From Chryseobacterium sp. 52 (GTDB taxonomy: Bacteria; Bacteroidota; Bacteroidia; Flavobacteriales; Weeksellaceae), in contig NZ_PEEX01000001.1 of NCBI RefSeq assembly GCF_002754245.1, positions 5,188,001 to 5,252,000 on the forward strand: DNA of 64,000 nt, written 5' to 3'. Positions 7,824 through 17,215 of the stretch are shown here, one piece after another. The stretch's first letter is position 1. Every line of letters starts with the position of its first letter. Under the pieces are notes generated by a model, which saw only the letters and a list, made by a program, of their open reading frames with translations, was not told the origin of the DNA and did not search any database. The position numbers and the translations under genes are program-made.

Positions 7824-10800
7824 ATGAAAAAATTTCTACTGGCTATTTGCGCTTTTCTTTGTTTATTTGTTAACGCGCAATTGGATAACGAGCACTGGTT
7901 TGCCCCTATGTCCGCAAGTTCTCTTCAGGGAACTCCGCAATGTTACCTGTATCTTTCTACCAACGAAACCACCCCGTTTTCGGTACAGGTTTCCAATAAC
8001 AATATTGTATTCTCTACTGTACAGGTAAGTAGAGGAAATCCCGTACAGCTTACTGTTCCAAACAATTATATGATTGCTTCTGCCCAGAGTAGTCTGTTTA
8101 CCCAGAACTCTATGGGGCTGCACGTAAAAGGAACCAAAAAATTCTTCGCCAACTTCAGGTTTTCTGTTCCCAATCAGGCTGAGATCATTACGTCAAAAGG
8201 ATTGGCAGGGATTGGAAAAACTTTTTTTATAGGAACAGCTCCTACTACCTATCCAAAAGATTATGTAAACTCTACTGTAGGAGTCACTGCTACAGAAGAC
8301 AATACCACAGTCACCTTATCCGGTTATAATCCTGATGTTGTTTTTTCTAACGGTAGCATAATGCCAACCAGAACATTTACCATTAATAAAGGAAAATCCT
8401 ATATCGTTGATGTCATCAGTGATATGGGTGGAGCAAGTAACAGAAAAGGATTACTAGGCGCCAAACTTGTCGCAGACAAACCGATATCAGTTACAAATGG
8501 AAACTTCAACGGTCTCTATACGACTCAAAACAACAGCAATGTAGACATCCTGATGGACCAGGCTGTTCCTGTGGACAGACTAGGAAAAGATTTTGTAATG
8601 GTAAAAGGAAACGGACCTGCCACTGTAGGAATGGAGAAAGCCTTAATCATTGCCACAGAAAACAACACGACCCTTATTGTCAACGGAGCTCCTATACCCG
8701 GTGTTAACCTTAATGCAGGAGGCTATTATATGATAGAAGGTAACAGCTATATCAACCAGGGTAACGGAAATTATAACATGAATATTTCCGCCAGTAAAAA
8801 CGTCTACGTATATCAGTTACTTGCCGGAACTTCCGGAAGTACGGTTTATCAGACCGGAGGTATGAATTTCATCCCGCCGCTAAGCTGTTTTCTCCCTAAA
8901 GAGATCAATGAGATTGGCTATATTAACAGAATAGGAACTACTTATTACGATACCAAGCTTAATATCATTACGCAAACAGGAGCGACTGTAACGCTTAACG
9001 GGAACCCTCTTGCGGCAGCCAACGGTCCTTACCAGGTAACCGGAAATCCAGGCTGGGTTACTTATTCTGTTATGAATGTTTCCGGAAATATTACCGTAAA
9101 TTCTACAAAACCTGTGACAGCCGGAATAGCAGCTGGAAATGGCGCTGTAGGCTATGGAGGTTATTTTGCAGGATTCTCTTCAGTACCTGCGATTACAAAA
9201 ACAGGTGACTGCTATGCAGGAATCCGTCTTGAAGTAGACAACAGCTATGATGCTTATCAATGGTACTTCAATGGAGTTTTAATTCCCGGGGCGACTTCTT
9301 ATTTTATCAACCCTGAATTATATGGTGCGGGAACTTATACCTGTTTTATCACCAAAAACAATTGTGAATCGAGGCTAACTTCTGAATACCAATATACATT
9401 ATGCCCGCCGATATCTACAACAACCTATAATATAGGGTCATGTAATACAAAAGTGATCACTCCGGTTTTCACGAGTTCTACACAGGCCATTGTTCCTTCT
9501 CATACAAGCATTATTTCTGCGCCAACAAATGGTACGGCAACCGTGAATGCTACAACAGGACAAATCACATATACTCCTAATACAGGGCTTACTGCGGATA
9601 CTACAGATTCTTTCATCTATTTTATTGATGGAAATGGAAATCCGGCTGATTTTGAGTATTTCAAAGTGATTATGAACATTGATGTTCTTCAGACGCAGAA
9701 CGCTCCCCTGGCTTCTTGTGCCAATGCTACAGGAAACGGGACTTTTAATCTTACATCAGCTGTCTTAAGTCCCGATCCCGGAACTACGGCAACTTATTAT
9801 ACCAATGCTAATTTAACCGGACAGATTACCAATCCGGCTACGTATTCGGGCCCTGCCGGAACGGTCTATGCTAATGTAACTTCGGCATTCGGGTGTTCTA
9901 AAACGGCTCAGATTATTTTAACATTGAATGCCTCGCCTAATGTAAACACGAGTAACTTTAATGCAAGTTTTTGTGATGATGATTTTGACGGGATCATCAG
10001 TGTGAATTTCGCGAATGTAACCCCGCAAATTGTCACCAATGCCGCAAACTTTGTGGTAAGATATTATCTTGTTCAGGCTGATGCCACTGCAGGAAATGCG
10101 AATACTCTTCCTGCCAACTGGACTTATAATACCAATACAACGGTATATGTAAGAGTTTCCTCAGCAACCGGAGACTGTCCTCCGGCCTTCGGACAGATTA
10201 ATTTTACGATTGGAAATAAAATTCCTTTAATAACAAATTCTGCTACAGCGGAGGTCTGTGACAATGACCTCAACGGATCTGAATCAGCCAATCTTAATGA
10301 TTATAAAAATTTATTTACGACAGATCCTACCGTCATCTTATCATTCCATACTTCATTGGCTAATGCTCAGGCAGGAACCAATCCTGTTTCGGCTACTCAG
10401 AACATCACTTCTGTACACACCTATTATGTAAGATTCCAGAACAGTACAGGATGTCCCAATACCGGTATTCTTAAACTTACTTTAAAAACACCTAAAAAAT
10501 CAGAAAGGCTGCATAACCAGGTGGTCTGTTCAGATGAAAAAGTAATATTAGATGCAGGCCCGGGATTCTCATCTTATCTATGGAGCAACGGAGCAACAAC
10601 CCAAAGCATCACAGTAGGAGTTGGAAATTATTATGTAGACTTAGGATTCAACGGATGTGTATACCGTCAGAGCGTAAGTGTAACAACAGCTCAGGCTCCT
10701 TCCATTAACAGAATTGACACGTCAGGTTCTACAGCTACCATTTATGTAACAGGAGGAACGGCTCCTTACCAGTATTCCCTGGATGGAATCAATTATCAGA

Positions 10801-11174
10801 CTTCTAATGTTTTCACCGGGCTTTCCAGAGGAATACACAAGGTATATGTATTGGGTTCAGACGGATGTCTTCCTGTAACGAAAGAATTTTTAATCCTGAA
10901 TCTCGTTAATGCTATCACACCCAACGGCGACGGGATTAATGATGTTCTTAATTATTCTGATTTAAGGATTAAACAGAATGTGAGTATAGAGGTTGCTGAC
11001 CGTTATGGAGCGTCTGTTTATAAGTCATCTGACAAGAATTATATATGGGATGGAAGGGTAAACGGAAGAAATCTTCCTACGGGAACTTATTGGTATGTCA
11101 TTACCTGGACAGAGCCTGACACCAAATTACCAGTTTCATATTCCGGATGGCTTTTGATTAAAAATCGTGATTAA
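7824..11174 (+). CDS. T9SS type B sorted surface protein, IgGFc-binding-like N-terminus (paralog 1)
   Basis: The 1116-residue protein starts with a Sec signal peptide ending VNA, followed by the family signature QLDNEHWFAPM. Residues about 20-455 form a strand-rich region whose repeats (ATEDNTTVT, NKGKSYIVD, KPISVTNGNFNG, LVKGNG) resemble the IgGFc-binding N-terminal domain. Then come an Ig-like segment (YQWYFNGVLIPGA, about 470-520), a cadherin-like module (NGTATVNATTGQITYTPN), two CDDDFDG/CDNDLNG repeats, a LDAGPGFSSYLWSNGATTQS module, and a C-terminal type B sorting domain (NAITPNGDGINDV...YWYVITW). This predicts export by the Sec and type IX systems and cell-surface or extracellular placement. 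Any ligand is unknown; adhesion or matrix roles are plausible guesses. It is the first of four tandem paralogs and, with paralog 4, has the extra CD-motif region. Confidence 0.85.
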   Translation: MKKFLLAICAFLCLFVNAQLDNEHWFAPMSASSLQGTPQCYLYLSTNETTPFSVQVSNNNIVFSTVQVSRGNPVQLTVPNNYMIASAQSSLFTQNSMGLHVKGTKKFFANFRFSVPNQAEIITSKGLAGIGKTFFIGTAPTTYPKDYVNSTVGVTATEDNTTVTLSGYNPDVVFSNGSIMPTRTFTINKGKSYIVDVISDMGGASNRKGLLGAKLVADKPISVTNGNFNGLYTTQNNSNVDILMDQAVPVDRLGKDFVMVKGNGPATVGMEKALIIATENNTTLIVNGAPIPGVNLNAGGYYMIEGNSYINQGNGNYNMNISASKNVYVYQLLAGTSGSTVYQTGGMNFIPPLSCFLPKEINEIGYINRIGTTYYDTKLNIITQTGATVTLNGNPLAAANGPYQVTGNPGWVTYSVMNVSGNITVNSTKPVTAGIAAGNGAVGYGGYFAGFSSVPAITKTGDCYAGIRLEVDNSYDAYQWYFNGVLIPGATSYFINPELYGAGTYTCFITKNNCESRLTSEYQYTLCPPISTTTYNIGSCNTKVITPVFTSSTQAIVPSHTSIISAPTNGTATVNATTGQITYTPNTGLTADTTDSFIYFIDGNGNPADFEYFKVIMNIDVLQTQNAPLASCANATGNGTFNLTSAVLSPDPGTTATYYTNANLTGQITNPATYSGPAGTVYANVTSAFGCSKTAQIILTLNASPNVNTSNFNASFCDDDFDGIISVNFANVTPQIVTNAANFVVRYYLVQADATAGNANTLPANWTYNTNTTVYVRVSSATGDCPPAFGQINFTIGNKIPLITNSATAEVCDNDLNGSESANLNDYKNLFTTDPTVILSFHTSLANAQAGTNPVSATQNITSVHTYYVRFQNSTGCPNTGILKLTLKTPKKSERLHNQVVCSDEKVILDAGPGFSSYLWSNGATTQSITVGVGNYYVDLGFNGCVYRQSVSVTTAQAPSINRIDTSGSTATIYVTGGTAPYQYSLDGINYQTSNVFTGLSRGIHKVYVLGSDGCLPVTKEFLILNLVNAITPNGDGINDVLNYSDLRIKQNVSIEVADRYGASVYKSSDKNYIWDGRVNGRNLPTGTYWYVITWTEPDTKLPVSYSGWLLIKNRD

Positions 11175-11221
11175 TTTTTAACTTTTGTTATATTTATTTA
11201 ATACTATTTCAAATATTATTT

Positions 11222-11229
11222 TAAATTTG
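11222..11229 (+). promoter_or_regulatory. Bacteroidota -7 element (TAAATTTG) for paralog 2
   Basis: The octamer matches TAnnTTTG, 22 nt before the start codon, in a 77-nt gap without an obvious terminator. Confidence 0.55.
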
Positions 11230-11251
11230 TAGAAATCCTAACTCCATACAC

Positions 11252-14119
11252 ATGAAAAGATTTCTACTCAGCTTAGTATTAGTTCTTTTATCAATGAATA
11301 CGGTCTTTGCACAAAGAGATACGGAACATTGGTTTGCCCCCATGGCAGCTAAGTCTAATGCTCTTTTAAGTCCTAAACAGGCTTTATATTTTTCTACGGA
11401 TTCTGTAACTCCTTTTCCTGTAGAAATATTTACCAATAATGGGACTACGCCTATTGGGACCGTAACAATCAGCAAGGGCAATCCTCAAACATTTGATGTG
11501 GCCACAGCGATTATGATTACTTCTGATATGGCTGATATGTTTAAGCCTATTGGCAAAGGACTTTATACTAAAGGAGCAAAACCATATTATGTTAATTTCA
11601 GATTTAGTGTGAGTAGTCATGGAGAGATATTAACCTCTAAGGGTAAGGCAGGTATTGGAAAAAAATTCTATGCTGCTGCTTCTCCAATGACTGGCCAGAA
11701 TCTTACCCTTTTGAATTTCACCGCTGGAGTTCTTGCAACAGAAGACAATACATCTGTTACCGTTTCCGGTTATGATGCAGGAATACAGTTTACAAACGGG
11801 ACAACAGGAACCACTAATCCAACCCTGACATTTACCCTTAACAAAGGACAGTCCTATATTATAGAAGGTAGAGAAAATAACGGAACCAATGCATATGGTT
11901 TCATTGGTGCGAAAATAGAATCTAATAAACCGATCTCTGTTACCAATGGTAACTTTAACGGTCAGTTTGCATTACCACCCGGTGCAGGTTCTGCAGGTTC
12001 GGACATTGTGATGGACCAGTCTGTTCCTACAGACAGATTAGGGAATGAATTTATACTTGTAAAAGGTAACGGGGACAACGATGACGGGGATGAGGATGCC
12101 TTAGTTATTGCAACAGAAGACAACACTGAAGTCTTTCTAAACGGTTCTACTACACCTCTTCAGGTTCTTAATGAAGGAGATTGGCTGAGAGTAGGTCAAG
12201 GGCCAAACAACACCTATATATTTCCCTATATTGACCAAGGAAATTCTCATTTTAATATGCACATCAGAACCTCAAAAAATGCTTATGTATATCAGCTTTT
12301 GGCAGGTCTTCCTAATTATTCAGCAACAGAAGGATTCAACTATATTCCACCTTTAAACTGTTTCTTACCGAGAAAAATTGACGAGATAGGATTAATCAAT
12401 GAACTTCCGGAAAGTTTTTCCAGTGGTACAAAAAATGTTAAGCTGAATGTACTTACTGAAGCTGGGGCAACCGTTAACATTACGGTCAATGGAGCGCCTG
12501 CAACAACCGTACAGGGACCTTTCCTTGTAACAGGAACTACAGCGTGGGTATCTTATTCTGTTCCCAATGTGACAGGAAACGTTACCGTTGTTTCCTCAAA
12601 AGCAGTTACTGCAGGAATTTCTGCAGGAAGTGGTGCTGTAGGATACGGTGGATATTTTGCCGGTTTCTCTTCAATTCCCGTGATTGCAAAGAAAACAGGT
12701 GAATGTGCGCCAGGTATTATATTAGAAGTAGATGATGGCTATGAAACCTATCAATGGTTCTTAAACGGAACAGCTATTGCCGGAGCAACTGCCAATACAT
12801 TCTCACCTGCAACATCAGGAAACTATACGGTAAAAGTAACGATGGGTACATGTCCACCTGTTACAACTCCGATCTATAAGGTATTTACCTGTTTAAAACT
12901 GACAACTCAGACCCTGAATGCATGTTCAACTAAAGTGATTACAGCTGCATTTACATCTTCAACACAGACTGTAGTACCGGGAACTCTGGTTATTATTACA
13001 CCACCAGCACATGGTACTGCTGTTGTAAATCCAAATGGAACCATTACCTATACGCCTACTGCCAATTATTACGGTCCGGATAAGATCGTTTATAAATTCT
13101 GTGGTAATGCTGTTGAATTTATCGATTGCGAACAGATTACATTAAATCTTACGGTAGTACCGTTTATCATAAGAGACGCTGTAATCAAAGCATGTCAGTA
13201 TGACGTAGATCCTTATGCATATTTTGATCTTACCAAAGCCAGTGTTACTGACTATAATCCGGTTGTAAAAAAATATTATCCTACGATGGCTGATCTTACT
13301 GCCGGAACTAATGAGATCACTACTCCTGACAACTACCCATCTACAGGAGGATTTGTTTATGTAAAAGTAACCACCAGCGAAGGATGTACAGCCAACGCAA
13401 AAATTGAATTAATTGCTCTTCCGATAAAAAAATCACCAATTCTTGTTGATCAATTTATTTGTGTAGGCAGCTTGACAAATCTGAATGCAGGTCCTGGCTA
13501 TGATTCTTACCTATGGAGTACCGGAGCAACCACAGCTTCTATCCAAAATGTAGGAGTTGGAGAATATTCTGTGATTCTAGGTAAAAACGGATGTTTCCTT
13601 AAGCAGATCGTAAGAGTAAGAAAAGCTGAAGATCCGGTAATTACGAAGATTGAAATTTCAAATACTACAGCAACAGTTATTGTAAACGGTGGAAAGGCAC
13701 CCTACAAATATGCAGTGGATACACCAACCAACTGGCAAGATTCCAACGTATTCACAGGGCTTACAAGAGGTCAGCATATCTTCTATGTAAAAGACACTTA
13801 CAATTGTGATCCTACAGCGGTGGAAGTAACTATTCCTAATTTGATCAATGCGATTACCCCTAACGGTGATAATAGAAATGATTTTATAGACTACAGCGAG
13901 CTAGCATATAAAGACAATCTTTCTTTTGTAATTTATGACCGATACGGAAATATGATATTCACCGGAAATAAATTCAACAATTACAAGTGGGACGGAAAAC
14001 ATTATGACAAGAAGCTTGTAACCGGAACTTACTGGTATCATATCAACTGGAATGAGTCCAACAAAGAAAAAACTCCGATCCATTACACAGGATGGATTTT
14101 AGTTAAAAACATTGAATAA
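11252..14119 (+). CDS. T9SS type B sorted surface protein, IgGFc-binding-like N-terminus (paralog 2)
   Basis: The 955-residue protein has a signal peptide (ending VFA), the family start QRDTEHWFAPM, and the same IgGFc-like repeats as its neighbours (ATEDNTSVTVSGYD, NKGQSYIIEG, KPISVTNGNFNGQF, ILVKGNG). One Ig-like segment (ETYQWFLNGTAIAGA) and one cadherin-like module (HGTAVVNPNGTITYTPT) follow, then LNAGPGYDSYLWSTGATTAS and a type B sorting domain starting NAITPNGDNRNDF and ending GWILVKN. It lacks the roughly 170-residue region with paired CDDD/CDND motifs that paralogs 1 and 4 carry. It is closest to paralog 3 in architecture. Predicted to be outside the cell; ligand unknown. Confidence 0.85.
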   Translation: MKRFLLSLVLVLLSMNTVFAQRDTEHWFAPMAAKSNALLSPKQALYFSTDSVTPFPVEIFTNNGTTPIGTVTISKGNPQTFDVATAIMITSDMADMFKPIGKGLYTKGAKPYYVNFRFSVSSHGEILTSKGKAGIGKKFYAAASPMTGQNLTLLNFTAGVLATEDNTSVTVSGYDAGIQFTNGTTGTTNPTLTFTLNKGQSYIIEGRENNGTNAYGFIGAKIESNKPISVTNGNFNGQFALPPGAGSAGSDIVMDQSVPTDRLGNEFILVKGNGDNDDGDEDALVIATEDNTEVFLNGSTTPLQVLNEGDWLRVGQGPNNTYIFPYIDQGNSHFNMHIRTSKNAYVYQLLAGLPNYSATEGFNYIPPLNCFLPRKIDEIGLINELPESFSSGTKNVKLNVLTEAGATVNITVNGAPATTVQGPFLVTGTTAWVSYSVPNVTGNVTVVSSKAVTAGISAGSGAVGYGGYFAGFSSIPVIAKKTGECAPGIILEVDDGYETYQWFLNGTAIAGATANTFSPATSGNYTVKVTMGTCPPVTTPIYKVFTCLKLTTQTLNACSTKVITAAFTSSTQTVVPGTLVIITPPAHGTAVVNPNGTITYTPTANYYGPDKIVYKFCGNAVEFIDCEQITLNLTVVPFIIRDAVIKACQYDVDPYAYFDLTKASVTDYNPVVKKYYPTMADLTAGTNEITTPDNYPSTGGFVYVKVTTSEGCTANAKIELIALPIKKSPILVDQFICVGSLTNLNAGPGYDSYLWSTGATTASIQNVGVGEYSVILGKNGCFLKQIVRVRKAEDPVITKIEISNTTATVIVNGGKAPYKYAVDTPTNWQDSNVFTGLTRGQHIFYVKDTYNCDPTAVEVTIPNLINAITPNGDNRNDFIDYSELAYKDNLSFVIYDRYGNMIFTGNKFNNYKWDGKHYDKKLVTGTYWYHINWNESNKEKTPIHYTGWILVKNIE

Positions 14120-14144
14120 ACCATTCTTGTTAATAAAAACATTT

Positions 14145-14172
14145 AACCGCGATCACCAATCGCGGTTTTTTT
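14145..14172 (+). terminator. Rho-independent terminator after paralog 2
   Basis: AACCGCGAT pairs with ATCGCGGTT and is followed by eight or more T. The stem is the same as that of the terminator after paralog 3, consistent with duplication of the whole gene plus its 3' flank. Confidence 0.88.
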
Positions 14173-14227
14173 TGTATCAAAATCAACATTTTTTACATAT
14201 TTTACAATTCCACATTAAATATTCTGC

Positions 14228-14235
14228 TATTTTTG
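14228..14235 (+). promoter_or_regulatory. Bacteroidota -7 element (TATTTTTG) for paralog 3
   Basis: The octamer matches TAnnTTTG and lies 23 nt before the ATG. Confidence 0.6.
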
Positions 14236-14258
14236 CGACAATCCTAATTCTAATATAA

Positions 14259-17102
14259 ATGAAAGCATTTTTACTCACTTTTCTTTTGCTTTTTATAGCA
14301 ATTAACCCTCTTTCTGCCCAAAGAGATACGGAGCATTGGTTTGCTCCAATGGCGGCGCGAAGTACAAATGTTACCAGCCCGCAACAAGCCTTGTACTTTT
14401 CTACAGATTCTACCACTCCTTTTCCTGTGGAAATTTACAGCAACAATACCCTGCTGGGAACGGTAACGGTAGCCAAAGGCGCCCCCCAGATATTTCAGAT
14501 TCCTTTGGGGAGCATCATCACCAGTAACACTTCTGAATTATTTACTCCAGTAAACAAAGGGCTGTATACCAAAGGGACAAAACCATATTTTGCAACCCTT
14601 AGATTTTCGGTAAGTAGCCATGGAGAAATTCTGACATCTAAAGGAAAAGCCGGAATCGGTAAAAAGTTTTATGCAGTTGTTTCACCTATAGAAAACCCTG
14701 TCGTTGCTCTGAATTTTACGGCTGGAATTATGGCTACGGAAGACAATACCGTTGTTACCGTTTCAAATTATTCCGGCAATGTCATATTTACCAACGGATG
14801 GACAGCTGTCACGAATCCAACTCTTACATTCACTCTTAATAAAGGCCAGTCCTATATCATTGAAGGAACTGGTGATAAGGCCGGAAACAAAGACGGTTTC
14901 ATCGGGGCCAAGATAGAGGCTGACAAACCAATTTCTGTGACTAACGGGAATTTTAACGGTCAGTTTGCCATTATTCCTCCCGGTTCCTTCCACGATGGAT
15001 CTGATATCGTAATGGATCAATCTGTACCTACAGACAGATTAGGAAATGAATTCGTTCTTGTAAAAGGAAACGGAGATATCGGTGAAAGAATGGAAGATGC
15101 TTTGATCGTTGCTACTGAAGGCGGTACGCAGGTATTTATCAATAATAGCGGAACCCCGGTCGTTACATTAAGCGAAGGACAAAGCTATAGAGTAAACCAA
15201 CTGTCCAATACCAACTATATCAATCAGGGGAACAACCACTATAATATGTACATTAAAACAACAAAAAATGTTTACGTGTACCAACTATTGGCCGGGGTTG
15301 CAACAAGTAACGCGACTATCGGATTCAATTATATCCCACCTTTGAACTGTTATCTTCCAAGAAGAATTGATGAAATAGGTAATATTAACATCCTCCCTCC
15401 TACCACCAATAATATCAAATTAAATATCCTTACAGAGACAGGGGCTGCCGTTACCGTAAACGGAGGTACACCTCCTGCAGCTCAGGGACCTTATCCGGTA
15501 CTGGGAACTTCATCCTGGGTATCCTATTCTGTTCCGAATGTTACAGGAAATGTAACCATCACCTCCTCGAAAGCAGTTACTGCAGGAATTTCCGGAGGAA
15601 GCGGTGTAGTGGGTTATGGTGGATATTTTGCAGGATTCTCTTCGATTCCTGTTATTGCCAAGCAAACCGGAGACTGTATTCCCGGAATCGTACTTGAATT
15701 AGATGACAGCTTTGATTCTTATCAATGGTACAGAAATAACACTGTTATTGCCGGAGCTGTAAGCAATTCATATGTTCCGACCCAATCAGGTGAGTATACC
15801 GTAAAGATCACAGTAGGTTCTTGTCCTCCGATCATTACTCCGGTATATAAAGTATTTACCTGTCTTACGGAAACAACATTAAACCAAACGGTATGCGACG
15901 GTGTAAAACTGGTTGTTCCGACATTCACCAATTCTACGCAGTCTGTTGTGCCTGGAACAGTAACCATCATTACTCCTCCTGTTAACGGGAATGCAGTAGT
16001 TGATCCTACTACCGGAGTGATCAGTTACGCTCCAGCGTTTAATTATGTAGGACCGGACTCTTTTGTTTACAAATTCTGTGGAAACAATCCTGACTTTACA
16101 GACTGTGAGCAAGTAACATTAAATTTAACCGTTTCGGAAAGTCCTATAGTAAACAATGCGGCACTAAGAGCATGCTTCCTGGAAGACAATATAGCTACAG
16201 GATTATTTAACCTGACCAATGCTCCTGTCACTACACAGCCGGGAGTCACCAAAAAATACTATCCATCTCCTACTGATGCTGATAACAGCACCAACGAAAT
16301 CTTAAATCCAATCAATTATATTGCACCTACCGGCGTTGCTTATGTAAAAGTAATTAATGCAAATGGCTGCTACAGAATTGCTGAAGTTAGACTTACCGTG
16401 CTTCCACCAGTAAAATCGGATGTTCTTGTTGACAAGATTATCTGCGTGGAAGACAAAACAACACTTGATGCCGGTCCTGGTTTCAGTGGTTATGAATGGA
16501 GTACCGGAGCAACAACGCAAACGATCCAGAATGCTGGTGTGGGAACCTACTGGGTAAAACTGAAAACCGGAGACTGTATCACCCTGCAGACGGTGAAAGT
16601 GTATGCTTCTGAACAGCCTGTTGTTTCCAATGTTGATATCTCAAACACCACGGTTACAGTGTACGCAATAGGCGGAAATCCTCCATACCAATATTCGATG
16701 GATAATATTCAGTGGCAGGATTCCAACATATTTACAGATGTAGCCAGAGGCATACCTGCAGTATATGTAAAAGACAGCTATAATTGTGAACCTATCAAAG
16801 TGGAAATTACAATTCCTAACCTGATTAATGCTATTACCCCTAACGATGACGGAGTAAATGACGTTCTCGATTACTCTTTATTATCAGGCAAAAAGAATCT
16901 GGAGTTTACTATTTTTGACCGATATGGAAGTAAAATATTCCAGGGCAATAAATCTAACGATTACAAATGGAACGGAACTTTAGGCGGAAGCAAGAGAGTT
17001 CCTACCGGAAACTATTGGTTTGAAATTCACTGGAATGAGCCTGCCGGCAAGCAAACTGCTGTTAATTATACAGGCTGGGTTCTTGTCAAAAGCAGAGAAT
17101 AA
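14259..17102 (+). CDS. T9SS type B sorted surface protein, IgGFc-binding-like N-terminus (paralog 3)
   Basis: The 947-residue protein repeats the plan of paralog 2: signal peptide ending LSA, QRDTEHWFAPMAARS, IgGFc-like repeats (ATEDNTVVTVSNYS, NKGQSYIIEG, KPISVTNGNFNGQF), DSYQWYRNNTVIAGA, a cadherin-like module (NGNAVVDPTTGVISYAP), LDAGPGFSGYEWSTGATTQT, and a type B sorting domain NAITPNDDGVNDV...YWFEIHW. The motif YGGYFAGFSSIPVIAK at the end of the N-terminal domain is almost identical to paralog 2, which suggests these two are the most recent duplicates. It is flanked by its own promoter and terminator. Predicted to be surface-exposed or released; function unknown. Confidence 0.85.
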   Translation: MKAFLLTFLLLFIAINPLSAQRDTEHWFAPMAARSTNVTSPQQALYFSTDSTTPFPVEIYSNNTLLGTVTVAKGAPQIFQIPLGSIITSNTSELFTPVNKGLYTKGTKPYFATLRFSVSSHGEILTSKGKAGIGKKFYAVVSPIENPVVALNFTAGIMATEDNTVVTVSNYSGNVIFTNGWTAVTNPTLTFTLNKGQSYIIEGTGDKAGNKDGFIGAKIEADKPISVTNGNFNGQFAIIPPGSFHDGSDIVMDQSVPTDRLGNEFVLVKGNGDIGERMEDALIVATEGGTQVFINNSGTPVVTLSEGQSYRVNQLSNTNYINQGNNHYNMYIKTTKNVYVYQLLAGVATSNATIGFNYIPPLNCYLPRRIDEIGNINILPPTTNNIKLNILTETGAAVTVNGGTPPAAQGPYPVLGTSSWVSYSVPNVTGNVTITSSKAVTAGISGGSGVVGYGGYFAGFSSIPVIAKQTGDCIPGIVLELDDSFDSYQWYRNNTVIAGAVSNSYVPTQSGEYTVKITVGSCPPIITPVYKVFTCLTETTLNQTVCDGVKLVVPTFTNSTQSVVPGTVTIITPPVNGNAVVDPTTGVISYAPAFNYVGPDSFVYKFCGNNPDFTDCEQVTLNLTVSESPIVNNAALRACFLEDNIATGLFNLTNAPVTTQPGVTKKYYPSPTDADNSTNEILNPINYIAPTGVAYVKVINANGCYRIAEVRLTVLPPVKSDVLVDKIICVEDKTTLDAGPGFSGYEWSTGATTQTIQNAGVGTYWVKLKTGDCITLQTVKVYASEQPVVSNVDISNTTVTVYAIGGNPPYQYSMDNIQWQDSNIFTDVARGIPAVYVKDSYNCEPIKVEITIPNLINAITPNDDGVNDVLDYSLLSGKKNLEFTIFDRYGSKIFQGNKSNDYKWNGTLGGSKRVPTGNYWFEIHWNEPAGKQTAVNYTGWVLVKSRE

Positions 17103-17124
17103 TTATTAAAAAATATACATTTTT

Positions 17125-17155
17125 AAACCGCGATTTTAACATCGCGGTTTTTTTA
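17125..17155 (+). terminator. Rho-independent terminator after paralog 3
   Basis: AAACCGCGAT pairs with ATCGCGGTTT and is followed by a T-run. It nearly copies the terminator after paralog 2. Confidence 0.88.
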
Positions 17156-17188
17156 TTACTTTTTCAAGGCATGAATACATTTTATTAT

Positions 17189-17196
17189 TAAATTTG
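17189..17196 (+). promoter_or_regulatory. Bacteroidota -7 element (TAAATTTG) for paralog 4
   Basis: The octamer matches TAnnTTTG and ends 19 nt before the ATG. Confidence 0.6.
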
Positions 17197-17215
17197 TGTT
17201 AAACTCCCGTACTGA

